Notes: generated from the letters alone by a model not told the origin. 64,000 nucleotides of DNA from Molanna angustata (GCA_963576475.1 OY754970.1:29588591-29652590); one strand, 5' to 3'. Positions 33,801-48,800 are shown, counted from the stretch's first letter. Translations and numbers: made by a program.

Positions 33801-36800
33801 ACGCCGCCTAGTGAAAAATTTTCATTTGTCAAAATGGGATTGAATGCATGGATCAGTTATTTGGTGCCCATGCTGTTTTCTACAGATAAAAGTTTGCAAA
33901 AGCTATCTCTGGTCATTTTGGAAGAAATCAGCGAACAATTGAAGCAAATAGATTACACCGACAATCCCAAGTGGATAAGCATTTGTAAGAATCTGTCCGA
34001 AAAACAGTGAGTATTATAATATTTTAACTAAAAATTTCGCCGTTTTTTCATATTTCGTTTAATAAGTTTGTTGATCAAAATGGAATAGTATTTTCTAGCC
34101 ATCTAAATGTATGATGGTATTATGAATGAAAAGTCAATTCCATTGAATTTGACGAAATAGTCTTTCTGTGGTGTATATATTTTATATCTTCATGTCGGAA
34201 ACATTTTTGCAATAACAATGAAACGTCCTTTACTGGCAATGGAACGCAGCTGTCATAGTGACAAATAATGAATACGTAGTCACCTATTAGTTACTTGTCA
34301 CTTTACCTGGCCAGTAGCGCTATTCCGGGTTGGTGAAACTCAATTTTTACTTTACATGATAGATAACCACTAAGTAGGCGTAATGGAGATATATTGGGAA
34401 CCTGGTGAAACAGCCTCATAATATTATTTGATGTCATTTAAAATATCGAATGTTTATTTTTAGGTATACAAAGACTTTAATGAGTCTTTGCCAAAAAGGA
34501 GATGATCTTTGGTTGCGTATTTGCTGTCTTCTCCTACGGTTATTAAATAAACAGTTAATAAAGAATGTTGTCATTATTAACTCTATTCTCCCCATGATTG
34601 AGGTGGGCTTCAAAAATGAATCATTAAGAGAGAATGCTTTCATATGTTGGAAGACATTCATTGAAGTTTATATGGATGAGCTGAAGGAACCTATAACGCC
34701 TAAGATAGTGAAATTATTTTCCATTCCACTTGTTTCTAACAACGCGAAAACTGAAAAAATTGCTCTTATTAAATTTGACATCTGGTGGTTTGCAATAGTG
34801 AAATTGGACAGAAACGTCTTGTTATTCGAAGAATTAACACTTTACCCATTTTTATATTATTGCTTCGGGGGGTTAAAGACGGACGACATCATACCAGGTT
34901 TGACCTTTCCCAATTTGAAAAAATTGACAGTCAAATGTTTAGTTGAATTGGTCGGACACGAAGATAACTGTTCGGGATGTATCGGCGATAGTGTCCTAAA
35001 GTTAAGGCAGCCCATTTTGGATACGAAATTGCTGGAATCTGCCGATGAAAAATGGATCCGTGTATACAAGACTGCATTTATGATCATCAGTAATAATATG
35101 TCAGAAGCTTCAGAATTGTCCGAATGCGTGCAAAATGTCAAGTGTTTATCAACATCGTTTATTACAAAGGCTGCTAAAATATCTGACCCAGCTTTGTGTT
35201 CAAAGGTTTTTATTAACTTTGTGGAACAGCTGCTGATGGTAATAATGCTATTTTATTTTCTTAAATCAAAATAAATAAGATTGTTTACTTTATTTGAATA
35301 CTGTGTATAGCAGTATGTTGTTTGATTCAAGTCCAAATTTAGCAAATAAACATGAATACCTATACTTTTAAGGATTATTTTTTAAAACATGAAATGTTTT
35401 CAAAATTTTCAGGAAACTGAGTATAACGAAAATTTAATTAGTGTTATAATATCCCATATATTACCGTTGTTAGTTGACAACAAAATGGGATATTCTGAAG
35501 ATTTTCTATGTGGAGACAAAAATAAAAATAGTTTGGGATTATTACCAATACAATCATTGGTATTGATTGTTATTTTAGATACACAAATAAATAGGTAAGA
35601 AAAATATGACTACTTAATACATAGTCCTCATTTCAATAATACATATATTAAATTCTTTATAGAACGTCTTATAACAAAACTATGAATATTTAATAAAATA
35701 AAATAAATTACTGTGGATCCAAATTTGAACATGCGCTAAAATTTTAGTTAGCTGTCAAATTCATTATAAGTATTTTTTTGCTATTATGAAGATTGGATAA
35801 AATAAAATTAATTATTTAAATTTAATACTAACATTGGTCAGTTGTTTTAAATTGATTAATTGTCTTTGATTTTCATGTTTCTTCCAATTTCTATGACAAT
35901 TAACATTTATTTATTTATTTAAAAAAACTGATATAATCATATTTATATTGAACAAGTTGCATTTGCCGACGCTGTTCTTTGTTTCTCGTCTATAATATCA
36001 AAACATTTAATGCCATTTTAATACAATTCGATTAAAAGGAATTACGTCTTTCAAAATTAGAAGCTGTCAAAATCTTTTTTTGTGTGCATTCAAATTGAAC
36101 CTGTATGACTGCAAGCAAGACTAAAATCACAAAAGAATATCACTAGCATATTATAAAATGGATAAGGTATCTACAAATTTTTATCCAGAGTGATAACGCA
36201 TAGTGCATAATTTTTTTAACGCGTATTCAGAATTGAAACCATTGTGTATATGTATCTGTTATGTATGTAATTGTGATGGTATATTGATAGTCTGAGGTGT
36301 TCATTTGGGAGTTGTGTGTAATATATAAGTATATATATAGATATGTCTTAGTTTTTGTGTATGTGTATTTGTGCTATGAATATTTTAAGTAGCCTTTCTC
36401 TCAATGCTTAATTGCCAATCTAATTTTAATCTTTACTTGATTGTTATTATATCATTAATAAATCGACCAGCGCCATAAAAAATTATATATGTATGGAAAA
36501 TCCACTAAGTGAGTTAGTGACCGAACCTTAATTTTTTTTAAACAATATATTAATCAACATTTCAAAACTGGCAACTAACAAAAATTGTAACGACGGTATA
36601 GTGGATGTTGGTGTCTCTTTCTCGCACGGTGTCTGTAGTGCTGTGTGGGTGGGACGCCAGCTCTGTAGGTACCTGTAAGTTGTGTCAGGTCGATGTGGAC
36701 ATTTGTGTCCCATTCTGATTCGTTTCAGAGTACAAAAATGTCTATAACCAACGGGCGCTTGTGTGAAAGGATTTCATCCGCGCGGTTCGACGTAATGAGT

Positions 36801-39800
36801 TCCGTATATATGCAGTCAACTTTTTGACATTTCTCAGTTACTAAAATTCAGACGGATAAATTTAGACAAATCGGAGTGGGACATAATATTATGAATATTT
36901 TGAATTGTGTGATAGATTTTGTATTTTTGTGAATTATTGTGTTGTTTTTCTTTTGTTTAATACGAGTTTTGTTTTATTTTTACCATATTTTTATAATGGC
37001 CAAGAGGCAGTGTATGTAAAAAAAAACAATATCCTAATTTAGAAAATCCATTTCAGCTCGGATAATATTATTTTTATTTATCTCTCATAATTTTTTCATC
37101 ATTTTTCAATTTATGTTTATTATGATATTATTAAACGAGTTCTCCATAAAAATACATTGTTGCCCCAATCAATCATCCTGTACCTGCGCCATACTAGAAA
37201 AAGTATCGAACATTAACTACCTTGGCCTTGTCATTGACAATAATCTGTGATGGTGTGATCATGTCGAAATCCTGTCAAGGAAAATAGTCAAACTAGGATG
37301 TATTTATATAGAGAGCTCCGAAAGATCCTGGATAATAAAACAAGTGTACTATGCGTTGACACATTCTTTACTCACATATGGAGTTGTTAGTTGTGGATGG
37401 TGTGCCGACACCATTATGGAAAAACTATGCTTAGCTCAACGATGTATAATAAAAATAATACTCAGCAAACCTCTTGACTACCCCACTAAAGATCTATACA
37501 ATAAATTTAAAGTTTTTGATCCGAAACAAATATTTTAACATTTTGTACTAACAAATTTTCATAAAAATAAATTAGTTTACCCGAAAACACAACAATCTAT
37601 AGCTACACGAGCCAGCACCTCTACAAACTATGCAATTCCACACAATTCACCAAGAAATGTGAATCGGATCCACACTCGGCGTTCGTGCTCCTTCACGCAC
37701 GATTCACAGATTAAGTATGGAGTGGGCTTTAGATAAGAGTAACTAACCCGACTTTGTTTTATTTATAAAGATGTATTTTATTCCATTTTAATTATAATTT
37801 ATAATTTTTTTTTAGTTCCATTTTAACCTCAGTTGAATACAAATCAACCTTAACAAAATTAGTAAATATTGGTTTTAAAATAAAACTGATTGAATTTTGT
37901 GGATGGTTAATGCTTCAGTTGAAAAATAATAAGAGTTCTTGGATTTTATGGTGCCGACTCACAGAAAGTTTAACCAATGATACAAATCCAGTCAATAGTA
38001 TTATTCTCAATGCTGTACTTAGTTGGCCTTTCCAGTGGCCAAATTTTTCTCTGGAAGACGATGATTGTGTATGTATTATTTTTTTTAGAAACTCATTTAT
38101 CTATTTATCCCTTAATATACATTTTTGACTTCTAAAATGTGTTGTATTGTAGGAATGTTAAACAGAAAAATGTTAAATATATAATTCTATTTGATAAAAA
38201 AAAATTAGAGTTAATTAGGATTGATATGTAAATTATAAGGATAAGGTGAGCCTTATTCTACCTGCGTGAACTTAGCAGAATACATATAACAGTCGCCAAT
38301 GAAGTGCCTCCAACAAAGTATGTCATTTTAGTAGAATGCTCCTTTTTTTTTTTATTTGTAACATAAGAAATAATATACAAGGTACACATCAAAGTTTAAA
38401 AATTGAATTTGATGAATGAATTTAATAGATGTTGTTTTTTTTTTTTTTTTTTCTAAAAATGACACAGTGCAGTTCCTTCAAAAACCATCCAAAAACATGT
38501 GAAATGATTTGTTAAACATTTTTGGAATGCTCCGACAATTTGTTAGATCTTTGTTTTTTTAATATGAATTATTGAAAGTTTATATACCTATTTCCAATAT
38601 TGTTATACATATTGAGAGAAAACAATAATCCAACTGTTGATTGATCTGCTAAGTGGCAAATTTTTATCGCAGTTGTAGAATATTTTATGCCTTCAAAACT
38701 TTTATACTTAGAATTTCGTTTTTTTTTCCCAGTCAGGGGTTATCAACATTTCAACTTTATTTTTTTTCCACATATTTTAAAAACTATACAAACTAGAACG
38801 TTGAAATTTTTTTTTTTCATTGAAAAATACATTAGGTACCTTTCTCAAAACCAACGTTCCAACGGTTGTCAAACATTTTTAATTGAGAAAAAACTCAAAA
38901 AAGATATTGTGTTTTCCTTCACTATTACAAAACATGTATGTTCCTGAATGAATGAACGTTCACGCAGGTCCTTATTCTTTCCACATTTTTAAGAATTTGG
39001 ATGAATTATTCCTAAATGAACTCAATTATTGTATTTCTTTAATAATAACAACTTTCTAGAACTTATTTGTTATATGTATACTAATTCACATTGAACCTGT
39101 TTATTTTTTAAGGTCATGTATGTATTGTCCAAGGTGTGTAATAATTATTTAAGGTCATGTATGTATCGTCCAAGGTGTGTAATAATTATTTAAGGTCATG
39201 TATGTATCGTCCAAGGTGTGTAATAATTATTTTTTAATATTTGTCTTTTATATTTTTCAGCTGATAGATGTGATAAGTGTATGGAAAAAATTCTACGGTT
39301 GTATTAATGTTTCACCAAAAAAATTGATAGACACTGGTTTAGAACAAAAAATTTGCGCAAATATTTCACAATTCTCAGAAAGAAGCTGTCTATCCAAAAG
39401 CATATTTTGCATCCAAATATTATCGACAATGATCAAAAGATGTCTGAATAATAATATTAGTAAGTAATTCTTTCTAATATTTTTCAATGCAGGTCACACT
39501 ATTATAATTTTTTTCAATGCAGGTCACACTATTATAATTTTTTTCAATGCAGGTCACACTACTATAATTTTTTCAATGCAGGTCACACTATTATAATTTT
39601 TTTCAATGCAGGTCACACTATTATAATTTTTTTCAATGCAGGTCACACTATTATAATTTTTTTCAATGCAGGTCACACTATTATAATTTTTTGATTATTT
39701 ACCAAACTAATTTTGTAATTTTATGTGATCATGTACAGAGACTTTTGTTTTATGAGTTTTTGTTTCCTTGTTGTATTTGATAAAATGTAACAGCTCATTA

Positions 39801-42800
39801 ATCCGTAGCTTATTTTAAACACCCTGATATTAAATTTATTTAAACAAATTGGAGCCTATGATTATATTTGGCTACTGAATAATTCACATTTACAGCTGTT
39901 TTTTGAAGGACTCATCTTTGTGTTTCCACTCTCTGTAATCTTGGTGTTTATTGTTTTCAATATGTTTACACTGTAAGGCCGGAGAGACACAAATATCATG
40001 CAAGTCTTTGTTCATTTTGTCTTCCAAATGATTGCGAAAATCCCAGAGTTTCTTTGGTCGATTGCCCATCTTTAGACATGGTGAATATAGATTATGTTTG
40101 ATGGTAGAATTTAAAATGTCTCAATTATTGCGACAATTTGTTTGAAATATTTAGAGTGTTTATATTCAAACTCATTGAATTCTCATATAAATTTTTAATG
40201 GAACGGCACAAAGTAACAAAAAGCAGCTAACTGTGGATCTATGATGTTTCTTTAGTAATATGAGGCTCTCATATTTTATTTGTTGATGAAAAATGTTATA
40301 TATTTGGATGTGTCCTATGTAGATAGTTTAAAATTGTAATATCAAAAAAAAAAATTGTCTCAAAATTTGTTCACACATTAAATTATATTTATTTATCTAT
40401 TTCAACACTTTACACCGTGTACAAGCGAAGGGTTTATTATAAAATGGCTGGCAGTGTTTCCAGTTCAGAGAACCCAGGATACCTTCATAGAATGGTGGCT
40501 TACTATGAAGTAGCGATCAACTTTTACAAAGAGAATTCATAGTCGATAGATTGAAGACTACAAATTTATTTGTATTAATTAATTAAACACACAATTCATC
40601 TTTCTCTAATTTGCATATTAAAGCCATAAATTTTTATTATAATATACTAGATGTTGTAGTTAGCAAATATTGTATGAATCAAAGTGAGTCATTTTTCCGG
40701 GGAATTTTTGACGTTTTGGTTCCAGACCACAACGTTTTTCTATAGAGAATAACGACTAATGTGAATTGTTTCGGATTTATATGTCTAAAAAACATTTTAA
40801 TTATTATGGTTTAGAGAACAGTAATCTAGGATGTGTAAGGAAAACTGAAATATGTTGCCAACCAAAACGTCAAATGCGCAATATTCCATGACTCACTTTT
40901 TGCGCGGAGTACTACATCTAGGGGCTGTTTCACCAGGTCCCGAATATCTCTCGATTATGCCTATTCAGCGGTTATTTATTTATTTATTCATTTAATATTG
41001 CTTCTCGGGCAACTAACAGGTACTATGTCAAATATTAATTTAACACGCACCCAATAACAAGTTGCCACATTCTGGAGACTTACGATATTAATCGTCTCAC
41101 AGATCCAGACTGAAAACACAATTGAAAACTGTGTCTCCACCGGGAATCGAACCCGGGACCTTTGGCTCAGCAGTCAGATATCTAACCAACTGAGCCACGA
41201 AGGCCGACATATGTCTCAAGTAAAGTAAAAATTGCGTTTCACCACTCCCGAATAGCGCTACTCGTCAGATAAAGTGACAAGTAACTTATAGGGGACTTTA
41301 CCTACCCAGTAAAGTTATTCGGAACTTTATTTGTCACTTTGACAGTTGCATTTCATTGCCGGTATCACGTGTTTCATTGTTATTTTCTTTTAAATATGAT
41401 TTTATTCGAGGCAATAGACGATGTTTTTGATGCGGAAATGTTTCCTACACAAATAGATAAAATATTAGGCCATGAAAAGATTACTTCGTCAAATTCGATG
41501 AAGTTTATTTTAAAAGAAAATTTCGCTTGTCAAAGCTTACAGTATCAATGATATGTGACTTGATAAAATATCGACTTACAACAAATACAATGAAGTAAAT
41601 ACATACTTTGATATATAAAACATTACTTTATTATATGCATTTGTTATTTAAATAATGTCATTCAAATGTAAAATTAAGTATTAATTTAAATAGGTAGAAT
41701 ATTGTTTATTGTTATTTAAATTCAAAAGATTCGATCTTAACGTACCTAAAACTTAAACGTCAAAATGAAACGCATTTGGCGGTTGTCCATAGAAGAATTT
41801 GAAAACTAGTACATTTCTAAGATGTATTTGTCTATGAAAATGCGACGTTGCCATCGTTATTTGTCAATTTACTATTTGGAACTTATCCAACGATGGTGAA
41901 ACGCAAATTTTATTCAAAACATTTTAACTGATGTAATGAACCGGGCCCTCTGAGCCTCACACCTATAGGAACCAAACGTCCGTCGGGGCGGCCGCCCACG
42001 CGCCCCTTGGGGATACATACGCCCCTCGCCGAGGGGGGGGGTGTATAAAATTACGAACGTTACATATATATAAAATATTAGCATACATATAAACATGTAC
42101 TATCAAGGCAAATTCACTTACCTGATTTCCTCCTCTTCTTCTCCGTTGGTTGGCCGATGATCGTCTTAGTGGTGTCCCACGTTGTGTCCGGTAGGCAGAC
42201 CAGCTGGTCCCTGCGTCTCACGGCCAGAAGAGTCACCTGAAATCAGTCTCGGAGGACATACAAAATATATATAATTACTACTGTTGAAACGATTATCCTA
42301 AAGATCTAAGATGTGTTAGTACAATTGTCAACCAATTTGGGATTCCTTATGACAAGCTCCACTTTCTCCCCAGACGACTGGGATTGTGCATGAGCACAAG
42401 CCAAGCCGCCCTTGTCCCAAACCTCCAGAGTATCGCGAAGTGAACTTCTCCAAGAGGAGCGAAAGCCCCTACAAGGATACTGACTGCGGCCCAAATTAGC
42501 TGACATTCGGTATTAGTATAATATAATATTTATAAATATACCTTGGTGCACCGGGTCAGTCGTGGACCACAGCGCCACTTCTGACGATGGTATTTTTCTT
42601 CCTGCATGCTGGTTTGGCGGCCAACATACAGGGTATATCCACGGTCTTGGCGGCACTCGGTACATGTCTGAGAGAGCGTATCGTTTTCAGAGCTCGAGTG
42701 GGACAAGCCGTACTGTATGGGGCATATAGTCGCACAGGACTGATATGCGGTGTTACTTATTCTCTGACACTTGATTATGGACCTGGGCGTAAAGACGATT

Positions 42801-45800
42801 CCAGAATCCCAAGTGCCACATCTCTTTACTCATAACCACGAACCATTAGCGAACTAGCCCGGAAGCATAGTCCAGCTCGCAAGCGAGCGGCCCACAGCAT
42901 CCACGATACACAAGGTCTCGCTTCCTCAGTGGCACGCGCTCTGTGTGTGCTATACAACTGTCTCTGTTCTGATTTTAGTCTCCGCACGTCTCTGCCATTA
43001 CTACCGTTGTTCTCGAGTTAGTTATGACCGTACTATGAACGCGGTGCCCCTTCCTGTGTGCCCACATTCACCTCTTCAGATCTCGACACCCCACGTCTGA
43101 CATGGAGCACCAAAACCCGACCTTTCCGTTTCCCCAAACGCCTCATCGAACCAAAGTGTTGATAGTCGCGACCCCCCCCTTATCGGCAACTTACATTCTA
43201 CATTCTGTCGGGGTAGTACCGATCCGCCAAGAGTTTTAACCATCAACAGCTGAACCCACCCGCGTAGCAGGGGTACTAATGCACTATGTACACCAGAAGA
43301 AAACAGAGACCACGGAGGGCATGCCTCTCCCTGTGGTAGATCCAGCTGTGCGTCCTTGTGACCACCCCTGATCATCCTCCTTACCTAATCAAGATAGTAA
43401 AACCCAATCTCTTTCAACCTGAACCCCCCCCCCCTGCTATCGGTGTAGAACGGTGTTTGATAACGTGTGTCATATATAAAATTCGTATTCGCGTGCAGTA
43501 TATGAGTGTCGTTAAAGTCACATAATTAACGTCGGTTAAATAATGTACACGCATAATTAAACCTCCACCCAACAAGGTACAATTGTATAGAAGGTCAAAT
43601 TCGCTCACCTGAGATCATTCCGAAGGTGACCCTACAGTGCTCACCCTCCTCAGCGAAGGTAGTTGCGCAACTCTGCTGTAAATTTTAGATGAGATCCATC
43701 AAGCTAATATTCACTCACCTGAGACCTCCCCACAACCGCTAAATGGAGTTGATAACCCTATAAATGATTAAATAAATTATTAAATAATGGTTAAATAAAT
43801 AACTAAATCATCCCGAAAATAAATTAAATAGGCAATTAAATAAGAGAATATGTAAATAGTTCACAAAATAAATGGAAATAATTTATAAAGCGAAGAATTA
43901 AATGATTAATTTGTTATTTAAAATCCTATTTATTTATTTCACATACGGCATGTATTGCCTTTTAAAACATACATTAAAATATACATAGGTACTGAGAAAA
44001 AACATAGACTAAAAACAATAATACATTAAGTAAAACGAAACAAAAAAGAAAACATACTAAAAAAGTTAATAAAACAATATGTGAAGCAACTATGTAAATA
44101 TAAAAAAGATAGGTATATACATAATAAAATTTGAACACAAATCAGCTGAGAAAACAGTGCAACTTAAAAATACATTTGTTTACAGTAATATTTACAAAAG
44201 AAAAAAAAAAGAAAAATAATATTACATAGATTGTCAAGATTCATTCATTACATAATATAATCATTTCATTATATGTAACAACAAACTCTTGTATGCACCA
44301 TAACCCAATGCAAAGACATCGATCTGCTCAAACTTATTTGCAAGTCTTGGAAGTCTCTGCATTGGTGAGCCAAACAAATAATTTGTGTAGACATTTTGTA
44401 AGGCGAAACATTCACTATTGCGAGTGAGTCTTGAGGGTACACGTAAGTGAATCTGTGACAAAAGACGAGGACAATCTACAACACCATTCAGTAATCTATG
44501 AAAAAATGCAAGATCAGCTATTACTCTCCTTATCTCCAACGCATCAAGAGAGCAAAATGATCTCAAAAATTCATACTTGATGTCAGTAGACTGAATTCCC
44601 ATCTTAAAATTGATGTACCTCAAAAACTTGTTTTGAACTCTCTCAACGTTATAAATATGAACAGTATAACACGGACTCCAAACAATTGAGTTATATTCTA
44701 GTATTGGTCTAATTAAATTTTTGAATAATAATATAAATGTATTAATATTTTTGAAATCCCTACTCAATCTAAGTACAAAACCCAAGGTTCTAAGAGCTCT
44801 GTTTACAGTTTGGTTGACATGAGAGATGAGACAAAATTTACTGTCAACTATTACACCCAAGTCTTTAATTTCGTCGACTATGCTTAAAGTTGATCCATTG
44901 ATCTTATACTCAAAATGAATTATGTTTTTGATACGATGAAATTTTATAACTTGACATTTAGATACATTCAAAAACAATTTGTTAACCATACACCATTTTT
45001 GTAAGATGTCTAATGCATTTTGGAGTATTGTACAGTCATGCAAGGTCTCGATCGTCTTGTATATTTTCATGTCATCAGCAAACACCAAACATTTTACATC
45101 ATAAAGCATACTTATTAGATCATTTATAAAAATATTAAACAAAATAGGACCTAAATGGGAGCCTTGTGGTACTCCACTTATGGCACAGAAATGGTCAGAC
45201 TCTAACTGACTAATTTTAACAATCATTATCCTCTCATGCAGATAGCTACAAAACCATGACCACAAATTTCCTATGAATCGATAAATAAATAAATAAATAA
45301 CTAAATGATCCCATAAATAAATTAAATGGATAATTAAATAAGGAAGTATGTAAATATTTCAGTGAATAAAATAAATTATAAATAAATGATTGGTTGTTAT
45401 TAAAATTCGATGCATTAACTTCACGAACGTTAGAAACTTGTTCACAGCGGAGGAACCTAATTATTTTCGATTCTACACGAATATCATACGTTCTATATGG
45501 CCGAACCCATTGCACCATCAATCGAAATCCCGACGAACGTGTCATATTCCATTAATCTATTATTCGAAACCGTCAATAAACAAATACCCAAATATTGGAT
45601 CTAATCCGCCGTTGTCTAGTCTCTATAGTCTACCAATTAAATCCATCTCTATAAACCGACCACAGGATATTTCCGATTTTTGTACAATATCACCGACGGT
45701 TGGAAGCGTTTGCCTTGACGGCGATTATTCCGTGTGTGTATTCGTCCTTTTCGAAATCAATCCCCCATTAAACATTTAAATGATTTGGACGTGAATGCTC

Positions 45801-48800
45801 CCATGACTGTCTCCAAATCCCTCCAATACTTCACGATATCTTATGAACAAGTTCTCTCGCAAACTGAATAGTAACTATTATTACGCAATAAGTTCCTGAA
45901 ATCTACTAATTTACACAGAGCAATATATTTCACAGACTAATAATTCACACAGACTATCTTAAATTTTAAGACCCGACCTATTTCTCCACTATACGATACC
46001 GAACTTGCCGAAATCTAAACTCGATAATCCCCTCTCTATTTAATTAATATGACGATATTCACAAAACCCATACATTCTGGTCGAATGGATCTGTTGCACC
46101 ATCTTTTGATATCGAAATGTAATAAGTTCTCAATAGAACAAATAATATCTGTTCATACGTTCTCCCCGGACGAACCGAATTTCACAATCGTTGAAATCGA
46201 TAATAAAATATAATAATTCTCGATCGAGCAAATAATATGTCGTTTGGTTGCCTATCGACTTTAAAACTTATTCGTAACGAAATGAACCTAATTGTCAATC
46301 GATCCCACACGGTTTTCTCGAAATTCGTGTCATATTTCATTAATCTATTATTCGAAACCCGACAAAAGCAAATACACCAATATTGGACCGGATTCGTCGA
46401 CATATCATCTCTATAATATACCGATAAGGTCGATCTCTGTGGTCAATCACAAGTTATCTCTAATGGTGGTGCAATAACGCCCGACGATTGGAAGCGGTTG
46501 CCTGACGGCAATTATCCCATGTGTATATTTGTGGGATTTAGAATTCTACGATTTATTAGACGAATTATTTCATGTTATCTTTTCTCGCGAATTTTGATTA
46601 AAAGATTTTTATTTATTACGCGAATTGCGAACACTGAATCTAACTGCTCAAAGATCTAAGATGAACTCTTCCGCTTTTCCGAATTCTTCCCTACCCGACA
46701 AGAACACACTACCTCGAGCCACCTCTGCGTGTCCACCTCCTCGTCTTAGCTCCCCACCCCTCGACCAAAGCCTCGACCATCTCTCCACCCCCTACCCAAA
46801 CCCCGACTAGCCCCACCCCCCCGGGAAACAAACCCCTCCTCAATCAATTACCCCTCGCCCTTAACCCCGTGCATCAATTAAATATTTCCAAAATATAATT
46901 AAATATTTTTAAATACCTAATAATAAAATATGATTTAATAGGCAGGATCATTACACCGGCGAATAGCACTATTTGCCGAATAGTTATTCGAGACTTATTC
47001 GGAGTTTGGTGAAACAGCCCCCTAGTATATTATAATAAAATCTATGATTAAACCATGTACCTAGGACACATAAATATCCATTTCATTTTCAATGAAACCT
47101 ATTTGAACATTTTCTGGTTTATTATAATCATAAATTATAACTGTTACTAAATACAAAAATTGAATCCATTTTTAAATCATTAAAGTCAGAACATTTCCTT
47201 TAGTAATATCAATATTTTCATTTGCACAGATCAACTGATGAATACAGTAAAACCACTCCTAGAATCGCTCGAAGAAACATTATCAGGTATATCGCAATAT
47301 CCTGCATCCGATGTGTTGTTGACAACTACCTGTGAGGTTATTGTTGTCTTAGAAAATATTTTCTCATCATACAGTAACAGAACGGCCAAGCCATCATTTC
47401 TTCAGTTACTGATTAATCTCTCAGAAACTTTGGTGAAATGTATTCACAACATACTGGAGGTAATTATATCATTATTCCTACATAGTAAAAGTACAATACT
47501 AACCCCCTAATTCACAACCCTTTGAAAGTCAAAAAAAAAAATTGATTGATAACTTCCAAATCAAATTCTTTTTTTAGTGCCATTATTTTCTTTTTTTTTT
47601 ACGTCTATGTTTAAAATAAAAAGATTTTTATTCATCTGCTGGATTGCATTCTAGGCCGCTGTAAGTAAATGATTATATAGTAGCTTGAGATAAACAAAAT
47701 ATTATTTTTAAATAGTATAGAAAGATCAATGACAAAGATTTATTCACTCAAATTAGCAATATAATAAAGGTTTAAAACCCATTGGTTCATTTTAAGCTTT
47801 AATTTCTATCTTACTCTATTATTATTTTTTTTTTTTGATGAACATAATATATTCATTATTTTTTTGATCATTCTGTTTCAGAAATTTACAACAAATTGTC
47901 CTGTAGATACCACATCCAAATTAATTGACAATCTTTCCTTACTTGAATGTAAAAGTCATATGAACAAAACTGTTATCACAACTATAATTAATATCATGAA
48001 TTTAATCATTGATAAAAATTGCTTGAATGAAAACATAGTGACGAAAATCATGAAAATTGACAGAAAAAGAAATTTCTTAAAAAATTCTTCAAGAAAAAAA
48101 TTAAATAATCTCCTGAAAGGAAACAAAGATTTGAATTTCAAATCACCGATCGGTGAAAGTAAAAATTCATATTCCAAAGAGATATATGTTCATCAAGCAT
48201 CGTGGAAATTTGACCCCAAAAAACTCACAAATCATCAAAGAGAAGTGATATCAAGAAGGCGTGATAACATCCCAGCCTTATATGAAGATTTATCCCAGTC
48301 TCAAGATATTTCCGATTTAAAGAGCTGGAAACCTTCAGGCTATGTAGATAATAACAGTTCTTCTAGGGGTGAAACTGATAATAGTTTACAAGAATCAAAT
48401 GGCAGTAAATCCACTACCAATGCAAGTAATAAAGATTTATCATCCAAAGATAATATCAACGCCAATAAAAATCATCCAAGTGAAAATAGCAGTGACAAAA
48501 AAGAATTGCCATTACGTCAAATAGAAAATGATGATATGAAATTAAATTTAGTAGAAAGTCCACAGACAGTGAAAAATAAAAACGGTTCTTTTCGATCGAG
48601 GCTCGAAAAGAATCTACAAAGATTAAAAGAAGGATCAGTGAGGTTATCTCCACCATTAACTCCACCAAATGATCATAAAACAAAGTTTCCAGAATCTGAA
48701 AGACCTATGCGTAATAGAAAAAAGCCTAATAAATTTGACCCCGATGATGTTCGATTTTTCGGAAAACGCAGAGCTTCTACCTCAGTTATAGAAATGTCTT

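Larger units (their letters stand above)
40921..47021. mobile_element. 6.1-kb composite PIF/Harbinger-like element in Rif1 intron 7
   Basis: Ends GGGGCTGTTTCACC and GGTGAAACAGCCCC are inverted, continue imperfectly inward (TCCCGAATA against TCCGAATAA), and are flanked by the 3-bp direct repeat CTA (40918-40920, 47022-47024). A 3-bp duplication fits PIF/Harbinger. A shorter relative is at 34100-34413. The interior holds a SINE (40975-41213), a GC-rich insert (41936-43740), a LINE (43925-45265) and a duplicated segment (45535-46540). No Harbinger transposase is recognisable, so it looks like a small element swollen by later insertions. Confidence 0.7.

Noticed and set aside
36528..36713. Minus-strand Pro/Thr-rich frame as a small gene in Rif1 intron 5
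   Set aside because: No family resemblance, no splice or promoter signal, composition typical of random open sequence.
41131..41208. tRNA gene
   Set aside because: A- and B-boxes are present, but the acceptor stem does not pair and the sequence continues into a SINE body with a TAAA tail; related bodies occur elsewhere.
46625..46810. Pro/Ser-rich 61-codon gene
   Set aside because: Low-complexity C/T-rich DNA inside a repetitive insert, no supporting signal.
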